From: Arthrobacter sp. ov407
GTDB taxonomy: Bacteria > Actinomycetota > Actinomycetes > Actinomycetales > Micrococcaceae
DNA: 64,000 bases
NCBI RefSeq assembly: GCF_900102895.1
Contig: NZ_FNGD01000013.1
Span: forward strand, 62,001-126,000
Direction: 5' to 3'
Shown here: positions 50,765 to 58,760 of the stretch, in pieces
Layout of the letters: each line of letters opens with the position of its first letter
Numbering within the stretch: position 1 is the stretch's first letter
Notes under the pieces: model-generated
The model's input: only the letters and a program-made list of their open reading frames with translations
Databases searched by the model: none
What the model was told of the DNA's origin: nothing
Made by a program: the position numbers and the translations under genes

Positions 50765-52363
50765 CTACTTGGAGAGGCCGGCACCGCCGACGTTGAGGTT
50801 CGTGGGCAGGTACCCGAACGGGCCCAGACCGTTCTGGCCGAAGGTGCGGTCAACTGCCGAAACTCCGTTGCGGAAGTTGATCTTCACAGTGGGCGAGAGT
50901 GAACCGCCGCGGACACCGTTCACGTTGTCGATGAAGGACTGCACCAGTCCGCCCGGCTGCACGTAGTGCGAGTAAGCCTGGAACTGGCGGCCGTTCTGAA
51001 GAGGATTCGGTCCTTCGGGCGCGTTGGCCGGCATGTTCAGGTCCGTGGGGGAAGCCAGAGCCAGGCCGCTGTTGTTCATCGGCTGGTAGTCGGAACGGAC
51101 ACCGTTGCCCACGAAGCCGTAGACGCCGTCGGGGCCGCGCATTCCGTCAGCGTAGGTGAACTGGTGGCTGATGGTGAACAGGTAGTACTTGTTCTTGCCG
51201 CCCTCGTCCTGGATGAAGATCTGCGGGCGCTCGGTCTGGTCGTTGACGCAGTTGGCGGACAGGATCGGCGGCAGGAAGTGCCACTTGGTCAGGTCCTTGT
51301 TGTCCGCGACGGCCAGGCCCACGTTGGCGGTCTGGAACCATGAACCGGTGGTGGTGTTCACGGTGTTCGTCGATTCAGCGTAGGCATCGCCGGGCTGGTA
51401 GCCCAGGTCCGCGTCCGTGCACTTGTAGTCGCCGCGCTTGCCGCCGGTGTTGCCTTCGAAGACCATGTAGGTCTTACCCGGGTGCGCCGGGTCCGCAAAC
51501 GTGTACGGGTCCCGGAAGGCAAAGCCCGGGTTCTGCGCCTTGTTCTGGTACATGACGCCGTCGGGCTCGAGGAGCTTGGTGTGCTCGAAGCCGTCGAAGC
51601 TCACGCCGTTCTTGTCAGCGTGGATGTTGCCCAGGGCCTTGGCAATCACGGCATCCGGGGCGATTCCGCCGCCGCCGGCGTTGCGCTCGGCAACGTCGTA
51701 GAACGTGGTTGCCGTGTAGAAGACGTTGACGTGGTTCCCCTGCATGAGACGGGTGGAACCGGACCATTCGGTGTTGCCGATGGAGGTGTTGTCCAGGAAC
51801 AGGTGTCCACCGTAGTTCCACTTATCCTTGGCCGGGTCGGCATTGGTCTTGCGGAAGAAATAGCCAATCCGGGCGTTCCAGTGCCGCTGGTCGAAGCCGT
51901 AGCCAGCGTGGCGGTCGGCAACGAGTGAGAAGATGACGTCCCAGCCCTTGTAGCTGATCTGGTTTGCGTTCTCGTCGGTCAGGGACCAGGTGTCCCAAAC
52001 CCACACGTCGTCGTTCATGGCCGGGAAGTCCTGCGGGATTTCCGGCATGGTGACGTTCGGGCTCATGGAGTTCTGGCCCGGGGACACGGCGGTGCTGCTT
52101 TGGGCCATGATCTGCTTGGCATCCGCACGCGTCCACTTGGAGGTGAAGGCCGCGGCCGGATCGAAGGCCTGCTGGGTGTGCTTCGTGGGCAGGGGGAAGC
52201 CGGGCGTCGGAGCCGGCATCTGCCCGCCGCTCGGCGGATCCGAGGGCGTGTTTGCCTGCGCCGACGGAACGGAAAGGAAGACGGAGGCCGCCACGGCCGC
52301 CGCCAGTGCTGCGGCGACAGAACGCCACCGCAGCTTCCGGGGTGTATTGGGGTGCTCGTGCAT
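50765..52363 (-). CDS. sacB: levansucrase (GH68)
   Basis: A 532-residue secreted enzyme with a signal peptide cleaved near SAQA-NT (residue 37). The GH68 triad is visible: nucleophile Asp124 in VWVWDTWSL, transition-state stabiliser Asp285 in FRDPYTF, and acid/base Glu378 in DQTERPQIF. Other family text is YEG-like MVFEGNTGGKRG and YYLFTISHQFTYADG. It splits sucrose and polymerises fructose into levan outside the cell. The downstream GH32 and the nearby fructanase can break levan down again, so the cluster covers both storage and reuse. Confidence 0.95.
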   Translation of the reverse strand: MHEHPNTPRKLRWRSVAAALAAAVAASVFLSVPSAQANTPSDPPSGGQMPAPTPGFPLPTKHTQQAFDPAAAFTSKWTRADAKQIMAQSSTAVSPGQNSMSPNVTMPEIPQDFPAMNDDVWVWDTWSLTDENANQISYKGWDVIFSLVADRHAGYGFDQRHWNARIGYFFRKTNADPAKDKWNYGGHLFLDNTSIGNTEWSGSTRLMQGNHVNVFYTATTFYDVAERNAGGGGIAPDAVIAKALGNIHADKNGVSFDGFEHTKLLEPDGVMYQNKAQNPGFAFRDPYTFADPAHPGKTYMVFEGNTGGKRGDYKCTDADLGYQPGDAYAESTNTVNTTTGSWFQTANVGLAVADNKDLTKWHFLPPILSANCVNDQTERPQIFIQDEGGKNKYYLFTISHQFTYADGMRGPDGVYGFVGNGVRSDYQPMNNSGLALASPTDLNMPANAPEGPNPLQNGRQFQAYSHYVQPGGLVQSFIDNVNGVRGGSLSPTVKINFRNGVSAVDRTFGQNGLGPFGYLPTNLNVGGAGLSK

Positions 52364-52616
52364 TTTTGCTCTTCTCGCGGAGTGAGACCATTCGTGGAAG
52401 ACGGGCGTATGCCCTCATTCCCCGAAACTCCGGCAGCCCCGATGACACCGCAGGCGTCATCGAGGACGCCATTGTGTCGAGGAGGCGGGACGTCGGTAGG
52501 GCCCCGCCTGATGGCCCGGGAGGGTGCTGATTTCCCGGACGTTCATCACCGTAGACAGTGCTGGCGAGGATTCAAAACCACATTTCCGGTGCTAAAGAGG
52601 CTCAGAACGCATCGAA

Positions 52617-52630
52617 TGTAAGCGCTTGCA
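52617..52630. promoter_or_regulatory. LacI-type operator upstream of levansucrase
   Basis: TGTAAGCGCTTGCA, with an AAGCGCTT core as in the operators at 27910 and 27933. It lies 254 bases before the levansucrase ATG. Confidence 0.6.
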
Positions 52631-52653
52631 CAACACACTACGCGCGCGTGCCA

Positions 52654-52672
52654 TGACTCAAATTTTGAGTCA
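52654..52672. promoter_or_regulatory. 19-bp perfect palindrome
   Basis: TGACTCAAATTTTGAGTCA, symmetric around a central T, 24 bases from the LacI-type site. Its shape suits a winged-helix or TetR-type dimer; the binder is unknown. Confidence 0.6.
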
Positions 52673-52780
52673 AATGTGTCCTAAAAAATATGCTTTATTT
52701 TCCAAGTCGCAGGCTGTTCACCCGTTTGTTGCGCCGCAGTCGCCCTCCATTCAGCCCACCACGGCGGATTGGCCATCGCG

Positions 52781-52816
52781 AACCAGAGCCCTCGGCCTAG
52801 GCCGAGGGCTCTGGTT
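52781..52816 (-). terminator. 36-bp perfect palindrome after the MFS gene
   Basis: AACCAGAGCCCTCGGCCT is followed directly by its exact reverse complement. It lies 20 bases past the stop of the MFS gene; a terminator without T tract. Confidence 0.7.
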
Positions 52817-52835
52817 GGAAGTCACGTCCAGGCGG

Positions 52836-54314
52836 TCAGTGTTCTGCTACCACCCGTTTCCGGCTCCGGGATGGCGCCGCTGCGATCAGCAGGGCTGCAA
52901 CCGCCACAGCTGCGCTCAGGATCAGGCCCGGGCGATACTGTTCCAGCATGGCCGCCGCATCCAGGCCAGCGCCGCCGTCGGACGCGTTGCCGTGACCGCT
53001 GACCATGGCAGTGGTGACGGCAAGAACCAGGGCGGCCCCCACCTGGGTGCTGGTCTGGATCAGGCCGGCCGCCAGGCCCTGTTCAGCATTCCGGATACCC
53101 GCGGTGGCCTGGACGTTGATTGACGGGAAGGCCAGGGCGAAGCCGACGCCCAGCAGCAGGACCGAGGGCAGAATGTCCGTCACGTAGTTCGGCGAGGTGC
53201 CCACCCGAAGGAACAGCAGATAGCCGAGCGCCAGCGAGGCCAAACCGGTCCGGATCAGCCGCGGGGCGCCAAACTTGTCGATGAGCCGATCCGCGAAAGG
53301 TGCGCTCGAGGCCACCAGCAGGCCCGTGGGAAGAAGCGCCAGGGCCATGCCGAGGGGGCTCCAGCCCAGCACGGACTGCAGGTAGAGCGTGAGGATGAAC
53401 TGGAAACTCAAATATGAGCCGAACAATCCCACGGCGCTGAGGTTCGCCCGCGCCACCCAACCTTCCCTGAGGATGCTGAACCTGATCAAGGGGTGCCTGA
53501 CCCGGTTCTCGATCACGGCGAAGGCTGTCAGCACCGCTGCGGAGGCCACGAATCCGGCGATAGTTGCCACAGATCCCCAACCATTCCCGGGTGCCGCAAC
53601 GAGTGTGTACACGAGCCCCAGCATGCCGGCGGCGAGTGTGACGGCGCCCCAGAGGTCATGCCCGCTGTCGTTATTGCTGCCTTCGGCCCTGCCGGCGGCG
53701 TTGTCCCGGGGGATGTATTTCAGGCCAAGAATCACGACGGCGACCGCCACCGGTACCGAGACCAGGAACGTCCAGCGCCAGCTCATCGCAGTCATCAGGC
53801 CTCCGACGACCAGACCGAGCGAGAAGCCGCTTGCGCCGAAGGTGGTGAAGATAGACACAGCCCGGTTGCGTTCGCGACCTTCCGCGAAGTTGGTAGTGAT
53901 GATCGAGAACCCGGCAGGAGCGGTGAACGCGGCGGCAAGGCCCTTGAGGAAGCGGGTGCCGATCAGCAGGGCGGGGTCATCCACCAGGCCGCCGAGCAAG
54001 GAAGCTGCGGCAAAGACGCTGAGCGCGATCAGGAAGATGCGCCGCCGGCCGAGCAGATCGGCCATCCGGCCGCCCAGCAGAAGGAGACTTCCGTAACCGA
54101 GCACGTAGGCGGAGACAATCCACTGGAGCGACTCGGTTCCAAGGTGGAGTTCGGTTCCGATTGAAGGCAGTGCCACACCGACCATGGATACGTCCAGCGC
54201 ATCGAGCGCCAAAACGGTGCACAGGACCAGGAGAAGCATCCACTGCGCACGGCTCCAGCGGACGGGAGCAAGCCGTTCTCCGGCAGGTCTTTCAAGAGTG
54301 GAAGTTGAGGTCAT
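52836..54314 (-). CDS. MFS drug/multidrug exporter (DHA2, EmrB/QacA type)
   Basis: A 492-residue protein with 14 hydrophobic segments. It has the DHA2 N-terminal motif ALDALDVSMVGVALPSIGTELHL, then QWIVSAYVLGYGSLLLLGGRMADLLGRRRIF with MFS motif A. Motif C-like GASGFSLGLVVGGLMTAMSWRWTFLVSVPVAV follows. It exports unknown compounds by proton antiport. It is divergent from a MarR gene, 84 bases away, with ATGACG/CGTCAT palindromes between them. A drug-inducible pair is therefore likely. Confidence 0.93.
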   Translation of the reverse strand: MTSTSTLERPAGERLAPVRWSRAQWMLLLVLCTVLALDALDVSMVGVALPSIGTELHLGTESLQWIVSAYVLGYGSLLLLGGRMADLLGRRRIFLIALSVFAAASLLGGLVDDPALLIGTRFLKGLAAAFTAPAGFSIITTNFAEGRERNRAVSIFTTFGASGFSLGLVVGGLMTAMSWRWTFLVSVPVAVAVVILGLKYIPRDNAAGRAEGSNNDSGHDLWGAVTLAAGMLGLVYTLVAAPGNGWGSVATIAGFVASAAVLTAFAVIENRVRHPLIRFSILREGWVARANLSAVGLFGSYLSFQFILTLYLQSVLGWSPLGMALALLPTGLLVASSAPFADRLIDKFGAPRLIRTGLASLALGYLLFLRVGTSPNYVTDILPSVLLLGVGFALAFPSINVQATAGIRNAEQGLAAGLIQTSTQVGAALVLAVTTAMVSGHGNASDGGAGLDAAAMLEQYRPGLILSAAVAVAALLIAAAPSRSRKRVVAEH

Positions 54315-54327
54315 GTCACCAATTTAT

Positions 54328-54382
54328 ATGACGCGTCATTGAATGACAAGGAATATTATGACGTGGACTTTTATTTCGTCAT
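54328..54382. promoter_or_regulatory. MarR operator region
   Basis: ATGACGCGTCAT (54328-54339) is a perfect palindrome. The same half-sites recur as ATGACG (54358-54363) and CGTCAT (54377-54382). All lie in the 84-base MFS/MarR divergent region. Confidence 0.65.
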
Positions 54383-54398
54383 GAACTAGAATTTGGGC

Positions 54399-54776
54399 AT
54401 GGCAACACCGCAGGACCGCCAGTTGGTAGAGCAATGGCGCAGCATCCAGACCACGTACTTTCGCACCGCGGGGGCGATCGACCGCGCCCTGGAATCGCGG
54501 TTCAACATCGGCCTGACTGAGTTTGAAATCCTGGATCTCGTGGCCGAAAGCGCAGACGCAGCGTGCCGGATGAAACAGCTGGGTGAGCGCACCCCCATGA
54601 CCCAGAGCGCCATGTCCAAGGTGGTGGATCGGCTCGACAAGGCCGGGCTCATTTCCCGCCACTCCTGCGAAGATGACCGGCGTTCACTCTTTCTGGAACT
54701 CACCGACGCCGGCCGTGCACTCCACCGGGCAGCCGCGATCGAACACCGCGCCCTGCTCAAGGAAAACCTGGCCTGA
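54399..54776 (+). CDS. MarR-family transcriptional regulator
   Basis: A 125-residue winged-helix protein. The DNA-binding part reads FNIGLTEFEILDLVAESADAACRMKQLGERTPMTQSAMSKVVDRLDKAGLISRHSCEDDRRSLFLELTDAGRAL, with the DDRR wing. The C-terminal dimer helix is short (…AIEHRALLKENLA), which makes the protein smaller than the usual 140-150 residues. It likely represses the divergent MFS exporter and itself. Its operator candidates are listed. Confidence 0.9.
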   Translation: MATPQDRQLVEQWRSIQTTYFRTAGAIDRALESRFNIGLTEFEILDLVAESADAACRMKQLGERTPMTQSAMSKVVDRLDKAGLISRHSCEDDRRSLFLELTDAGRALHRAAAIEHRALLKENLA

Positions 54777-54897
54777 GACACAGCGCCAAGATTGCCGCGG
54801 CGCACCCTCGCTTAGCCTCCCCATGAGGCCTTGTCATAAACCGTCCCCCTTGATGGACGGCCGCTGCCGCGGTGGCTAGACATGGGAGGATCGGGGT

Positions 54898-55773
54898 ATG
54901 GAAAACACCCCCGAGGTCCTCCGTTATGCGGCTTTTTCCACGACACCAAACGGCGGCAATCCTGCCGGCCTGGTCCTGGATGCCCGCCATCTGGATGATG
55001 CCGGGATGCTGGCAGTGGCGGCCGCCGTCGGGTACGCCGAAACGGCCTTCGTGACGGAGCCGGGTGTCGACGGGGACCCGCGCCGGAGCCGGGTTCGGTA
55101 CTTCTCGCCGATCGCCGAGGTGCCATTCTGTGGCCATGCGACCATTGCGCTGGCCGTTGCGCTGAGCGCACGCGACGGGGCGGGATCGTTCACCTTCGAC
55201 ACCCCTGTCGGCCCGGTCCTCATCGAAACAGCGGGTGACGGCGACGACATCACCGCATCGTTCACGGGCGTTGAGCCGCAGCTGGCCGCATTCGACGACG
55301 ACGTCCTGGCCGACCTCCTGGGCTTGCTCGGCGTCGGGCTGACCGATATCGATCCCGCCTATCCGCCGCGGATCGCGTATTCGGGGAACTGGCATCCGGT
55401 GCTGGTCTTCGCCGACAGCAACCTTTTCGACTCCTTTGCCTTCGATCCGGAGGCGGTGCGCCAGCTCATGGACGCACAGGGTTGGGCCGCAACGGTTGCC
55501 GTCCTGCACCGGATTGCGGATGGCGAATTCGAGGCTCGGAATCTGTTCCCGGTGGGAGCCATCACGGAGGACCCCGCAACAGGGGCCGCCGCGGCAGCGG
55601 TCGGCGCCTACCTGCGCATTCTGGGCCTGGTCGAGCCCCCGTCGAGAGTCTTGATCCACCAGGGACGGCACGTCGGCCGCCCTAGCCTACTGACAGCGGA
55701 CATTCCCGCTGCCGGCGGAATAGTGGTCAGCGGCAGGGCCGTCCGGATCCCCGCCGCTGCGGGCAACAGCTGA
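54898..55773 (+). CDS. PhzF-family isomerase/epimerase-like protein
   Basis: A 291-residue protein of the PhzF (DapF-like) fold. Motifs are AAFSTTPNGGNPAGLVL (GGNPAG), GYAETAFV with the catalytic Glu48, RYFSPIAEVPFCGHATIALA, and the C-terminal ARNLFPVGAITEDPATGAAAAAVGAYL. PhzF isomerises dihydrohydroxyanthranilate. Most homologues have unknown substrates. No other phenazine gene is here, so the name describes family only. It ends five bases before a convergent small gene. Confidence 0.92.
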   Translation: MENTPEVLRYAAFSTTPNGGNPAGLVLDARHLDDAGMLAVAAAVGYAETAFVTEPGVDGDPRRSRVRYFSPIAEVPFCGHATIALAVALSARDGAGSFTFDTPVGPVLIETAGDGDDITASFTGVEPQLAAFDDDVLADLLGLLGVGLTDIDPAYPPRIAYSGNWHPVLVFADSNLFDSFAFDPEAVRQLMDAQGWAATVAVLHRIADGEFEARNLFPVGAITEDPATGAAAAAVGAYLRILGLVEPPSRVLIHQGRHVGRPSLLTADIPAAGGIVVSGRAVRIPAAAGNS

Positions 55774-55778
55774 CTTGT

Positions 55779-55931
55779 TTAGCTGTTGCCGGTGTAGACG
55801 AGGCTGTCGGAGTCGATTTCGCTCGCCGGGGCATCTGCAAGTCCCTGCGGGGACAGATCCATGTCCATAAGCCCGGACTGTTGATTGCGGGCCGCGGAGT
55901 GCCCGGTGGTGGGTGTGCTGTGGTTGGTCAC
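55779..55931 (-). CDS. small acidic protein (50 residues), hypothetical
   Basis: A GTG start at 55931 has AGGGG six to seven bases upstream. The translation begins MTNHSTPTTGHSAARNQQSG and ends ASEIDSDSLVYTGNS. It is hydrophilic, acidic at the C-terminus, and has no membrane segment. The good ribosome site and its tight convergent placement with PhzF support a real gene. No family was recognised. It lies on the same strand as, and downstream of, the zinc-ribbon-like gene at 55982. Confidence 0.5.
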   Translation of the reverse strand: MTNHSTPTTGHSAARNQQSGLMDMDLSPQGLADAPASEIDSDSLVYTGNS

Positions 55932-55981
55932 GGTGTGCCCCTAATACTTTGTTGGATTCAGACCCGGGAGGATGCTGCCTG

Positions 55982-56410
55982 TCATGGGTGGGGTATTTCC
56001 ATCTGGAACCCGCACCGGCACCGCAGAACACGCGTCCGGAGATAGTCGCCCAGAAAATCCTGGGTCCCGGTGTGAGTGGAAACCGGCCGGTGCGCGCTGC
56101 GCCGCTCGGGGTCCACCGCGGACATCGGCTCCTGGCAGTGGCGGTAGGTGTCGTCCCGGTGAACGGCGCCGCTGCTGTTCCCAGTCCGCCCCGCGATGGT
56201 TGCGAGAAAGGCCGCAGTTGTAGCCACCACGTGCGAGCTACCGCACATGGTGCAGCTGATGGCGGCCGCGAGGGTTTCCTGCTGCGGATTCATCATGGCG
56301 ACGGAATCCACGAGGAGGTGCCGGTCGGTTTCGCATGTCGCGCACCAAGGCCGGCGGCCTCGGGGCTGGTGGGCATCCCGGGGCACGTACGTGCTTGACG
56401 TGATTGTCAT
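55982..56410 (-). CDS. cysteine-rich (zinc-ribbon-like) hypothetical protein
   Basis: A 142-residue protein with CATC near residue 23, CTMC near residue 54, and CRC near the C-terminus (VLRCRCGFQMEIPHP). The CxxC pairs suggest a metal site. The centre is Ser/Thr/His-rich without known motif. It starts only five bases after the stop of the 85-residue gene upstream, so the two, and perhaps the 50-residue gene, form an operon. Confidence 0.6.
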   Translation of the reverse strand: MTITSSTYVPRDAHQPRGRRPWCATCETDRHLLVDSVAMMNPQQETLAAAISCTMCGSSHVVATTAAFLATIAGRTGNSSGAVHRDDTYRHCQEPMSAVDPERRSAHRPVSTHTGTQDFLGDYLRTRVLRCRCGFQMEIPHP

Positions 56411-56415
56411 CCGGG

Positions 56416-56673
56416 TCAGACCAGGCCCGGGTAGCTGGCCAGGATGTAGTCCGCTGCGGCCGGTCCTTTCATGCGGAGGCCGTTGCGCCTGGGATGGATC
56501 TGCTTCTCTTTCATTGCCGCCCAGAAGGCATCTTCGGAGCGGGGCGTGGCCTGGCTAAGGAAGCACCAGCTGGTGTACAGGCCGTAGAGGCAGTCACGGC
56601 CCAGGGCGTGGTCGGATGCAGGGTCCCGCGTAGTGGCTTCCTGCAGGAATTGGTCGTACTGAGAAGTTGCCAT
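56416..56673 (-). CDS. conserved small hypothetical protein (85 residues)
   Basis: The start at 56673 gives MATSQYDQFLQEATTRDPAS. The rest reads CLYGLYTSWCFLSQATPRSEDAFWAAMKEKQIHPRRNGLRMKGPAAADYILASYPGLV. It is probably a compact helical cytoplasmic protein. I recognise the type from other Arthrobacter genomes but know no function. A longer frame to 56736 is unlikely because GAGGAAAAG lies before the inner start. Confidence 0.65.
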   Translation of the reverse strand: MATSQYDQFLQEATTRDPASDHALGRDCLYGLYTSWCFLSQATPRSEDAFWAAMKEKQIHPRRNGLRMKGPAAADYILASYPGLV

Positions 56674-56853
56674 GAGTGGCTCTTTTCCTCGCGGTGCATT
56701 TTGTGCCGCCATGTGGCTACAGCAGCTAAGCCTCAATGCCGTGCACGCGGCACTGAAGCCTGATCCCGGATTGCTGTCTCACAGAAGTTCCGGGAATAAA
56801 GCGCTGTTGGACTGGAGATCCACATGCCGCGGAAACCGGTCAAAACAACTTCT

Positions 56854-56864
56854 CTACACTGTAG
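56854..56864. promoter_or_regulatory. TetR-type operator candidate
   Basis: CTACA-C-TGTAG, an exact palindrome, followed by further GTAG/CTACA half-sites up to 56882. It lies 83 bases before the TetR start and in an AT-rich stretch. Confidence 0.5.
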
Positions 56865-56947
56865 ACTGTAGGCGTAGACTACACATTAAGCAATCGGCTT
56901 AGTTCCTTGGAACTGTGACTTGTCCGCACCGACCCGAACGGAACACC

Positions 56948-57661
56948 ATGTCGCCCGAAGAGCATCCGGCGCCCCCAGCGGCTTCCAGCAAGAAGACGCG
57001 ACTCAACCGGGAGCTTGTTCTGTCCGCGGCGCTGGCACTGGTGGACGCCGAAGGACTCGACGCCCTCACCATGCGCAGGCTCGGACAGGAACTCGGGCGG
57101 GATCCCATGAGCCTGTACCGCTACGCCGCCAACCGCGCGGCATTGCTGGACGGCGTCTCAGAACTCGTCCTAGATGAACTGGCCATCATTCCCGATGACC
57201 CCAACTGGCAGGCGCAGCTCCGGCGCATTGCCCACGATTTGCGACTCCTGGCGCTCCGGCACCCCAACGTCGTGCCCCTCCTCGTGACCCGGCCCCTGTC
57301 AACACCCCTGGGCCTCCGGCCACTGGGGACGCTGCGGCCGCTGGAGCAGATCCTGTCCCTGCTGATCGACGCCGGGTTCGCTCCCGAAGACGCACTGCAC
57401 GTCTACCGCGCCTACTACGGATACCTCTACGGGCACATCCTCAACGAACTGCAGGAATTCGTCGTAGACCCGGACGAAAACGAGGCCCTTCTCCGCCTGG
57501 GTCTGCACCGTTTGCCGCCGAAAGACTTTCCCCGCCTCCGGGCCCTCGCTCCCGTCCTCGCCGATTACGACGGGATGACCGAACTGGATGAAGGAATCAC
57601 CATCCTGCTTTCGGGGCTCGCAGCCCGCCACCCGCTACCGGGAGCCCCGACCAAACCCTAA
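56948..57661 (+). CDS. TetR-family regulator with TetR_C-type ligand domain
   Basis: A 237-residue protein. The helix-turn-helix is LNRELVLSAALALVDAEGLDALTMRRLGQELGRDPMSLYRYAANRAALLDGV. The C-terminal domain (FAPEDALHVYRAYYGYLYGHILNELQEFVVDP) is that of the tetracycline-type TetR_C group. An alternative GTG start at 56915 would add 11 residues. No efflux gene is adjacent in the window. Operator half-sites upstream suggest autoregulation. Confidence 0.88.
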   Translation: MSPEEHPAPPAASSKKTRLNRELVLSAALALVDAEGLDALTMRRLGQELGRDPMSLYRYAANRAALLDGVSELVLDELAIIPDDPNWQAQLRRIAHDLRLLALRHPNVVPLLVTRPLSTPLGLRPLGTLRPLEQILSLLIDAGFAPEDALHVYRAYYGYLYGHILNELQEFVVDPDENEALLRLGLHRLPPKDFPRLRALAPVLADYDGMTELDEGITILLSGLAARHPLPGAPTKP

Positions 57662-57665
57662 TCCG

Positions 57666-57687
57666 GAGCTTCCCTCGCTAGGAAGCT
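57666..57687. terminator. short hairpin between convergent genes
   Basis: AGCTTCC and GGAAGCT pair around a short loop between the TetR stop and the stop of the convergent repeat protein. Confidence 0.4.
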
Positions 57688-58507
57688 AGGACTCGTCTGG
57701 CGCCCCTGACTGCCCTTCCTTCGTGCCGGTTTCAAAGGGCTTGCCTGTGGCCGGAGGTTCGCCCGCCGCGAGACGGTCCGACTCTCGAGCCCCAACAACG
57801 GACTGGGCTCCGCCGGATCCGGCTTCGGCAGGTGATGGGCCAGGCGGCACGGCCCCTGCGGGCGGAGCAGCGCCGGTCGCGGTCCGCTGCCCCCCGGTCA
57901 TGGCGGGGTCGTTGAACACCTGCTCGACGGGCGACTCGCCTGTCTTGGCCCGTTCCGGACTTGAATGATCCCCCTCCGCGTTGGTGCCCGCCTCAGCGAC
58001 GTCGATCGCCTCGCCCACATCTGCACCGCTGCGGGAGTGATGGGCCGGGACACCGGCACCCGACGAAGAGTGCCCGGCCTGCGACGCAGTGGCTTGGCCG
58101 CCCTGCGGGTCCCCGGTCATCGGCTGATCGTTACGCGTACCTGCTTCGGCCCTGCGCAGGGGGTCCACAGTACCGTCCGCACCGTAGTCACCCTCGGCGT
58201 ACTGACCGATTTCCGACCCGGCCGTACGTCCCGGAGCCGGACCGGCGTCGCCATAGTCGCCCGCCACGTAGCGCCCGGACTCTTTGGCCCGGCCACCCAA
58301 GGGTTCGGGCAGACCGCCCTCGCTGCCGGCGGCACCGAAGTCACCTCCGATGTATTGGCCTTCCTCGTCCTCCGCGTGGCGACCTCGCTGCACGCCGGCC
58401 TTGCCATAGCTGCCTTCGACGTACCGGCCCCGAAGCTCCCGTTCTTCCGGTTTCTCTTCCGTGGCCGGCTTATCCGCGGGCAATTCAGAGTCTCTGCGGT
58501 CTGTCAT
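57686..58507 (-). CDS. repeat-containing disordered protein, hypothetical
   Basis: A 273-residue protein starting at ATG 58507 with AGGAGG nine bases upstream. Four imperfect repeats spaced about 25-32 residues apart fill the N-terminal half: GRYVEGSYGKAG, GQYIGGDFGAAG, GRYVAGDYGDAG and GQYAEGDYGADG. The rest is rich in Gly, Ala, Pro, Glu, Ser and Thr without hydrophobic core or membrane segment. Such composition fits an intrinsically disordered, perhaps stress-related protein. No family name is known to me. It converges with the TetR gene. Confidence 0.75.
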   Translation of the reverse strand: MTDRRDSELPADKPATEEKPEERELRGRYVEGSYGKAGVQRGRHAEDEEGQYIGGDFGAAGSEGGLPEPLGGRAKESGRYVAGDYGDAGPAPGRTAGSEIGQYAEGDYGADGTVDPLRRAEAGTRNDQPMTGDPQGGQATASQAGHSSSGAGVPAHHSRSGADVGEAIDVAEAGTNAEGDHSSPERAKTGESPVEQVFNDPAMTGGQRTATGAAPPAGAVPPGPSPAEAGSGGAQSVVGARESDRLAAGEPPATGKPFETGTKEGQSGAPDES

Positions 58508-58760
58508 GATCCGGCCCTCCTGAGACGAGCTCATGCGTCTACTCCGGCGCAATTCAAGTCTAGCCAGAGCCGCTGCACCCCGACAGGGGCGCCTTCCAAA
58601 AGCGATGGACAGACTCTCGCCGGGGAACTATGTGGCGTAGGCAAGGGCGCCGTCGACCCAGGTCTCAAGGACGGGGATACTGGGCCGCCACCGACTCGCC
58701 AAGCGCTCCGGAGGCCCTGTGGCCCTACTCCAAGGGGACGCAAATAAATATCATCGCGTC

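Larger units (their letters stand above)
52364..52835. other. 472-base region upstream of levansucrase: operators and a terminator, no gene
   Basis: It contains the two palindromes and the hairpin listed separately. It is more AT-rich around 52660-52720 than the rest of the window. No frame with coding character was seen. Confidence 0.6.

Noticed and set aside
54898..55773. PhzF protein as evidence for phenazine synthesis
   Set aside because: No other phz gene is present and most PhzF homologues have other, unknown roles.
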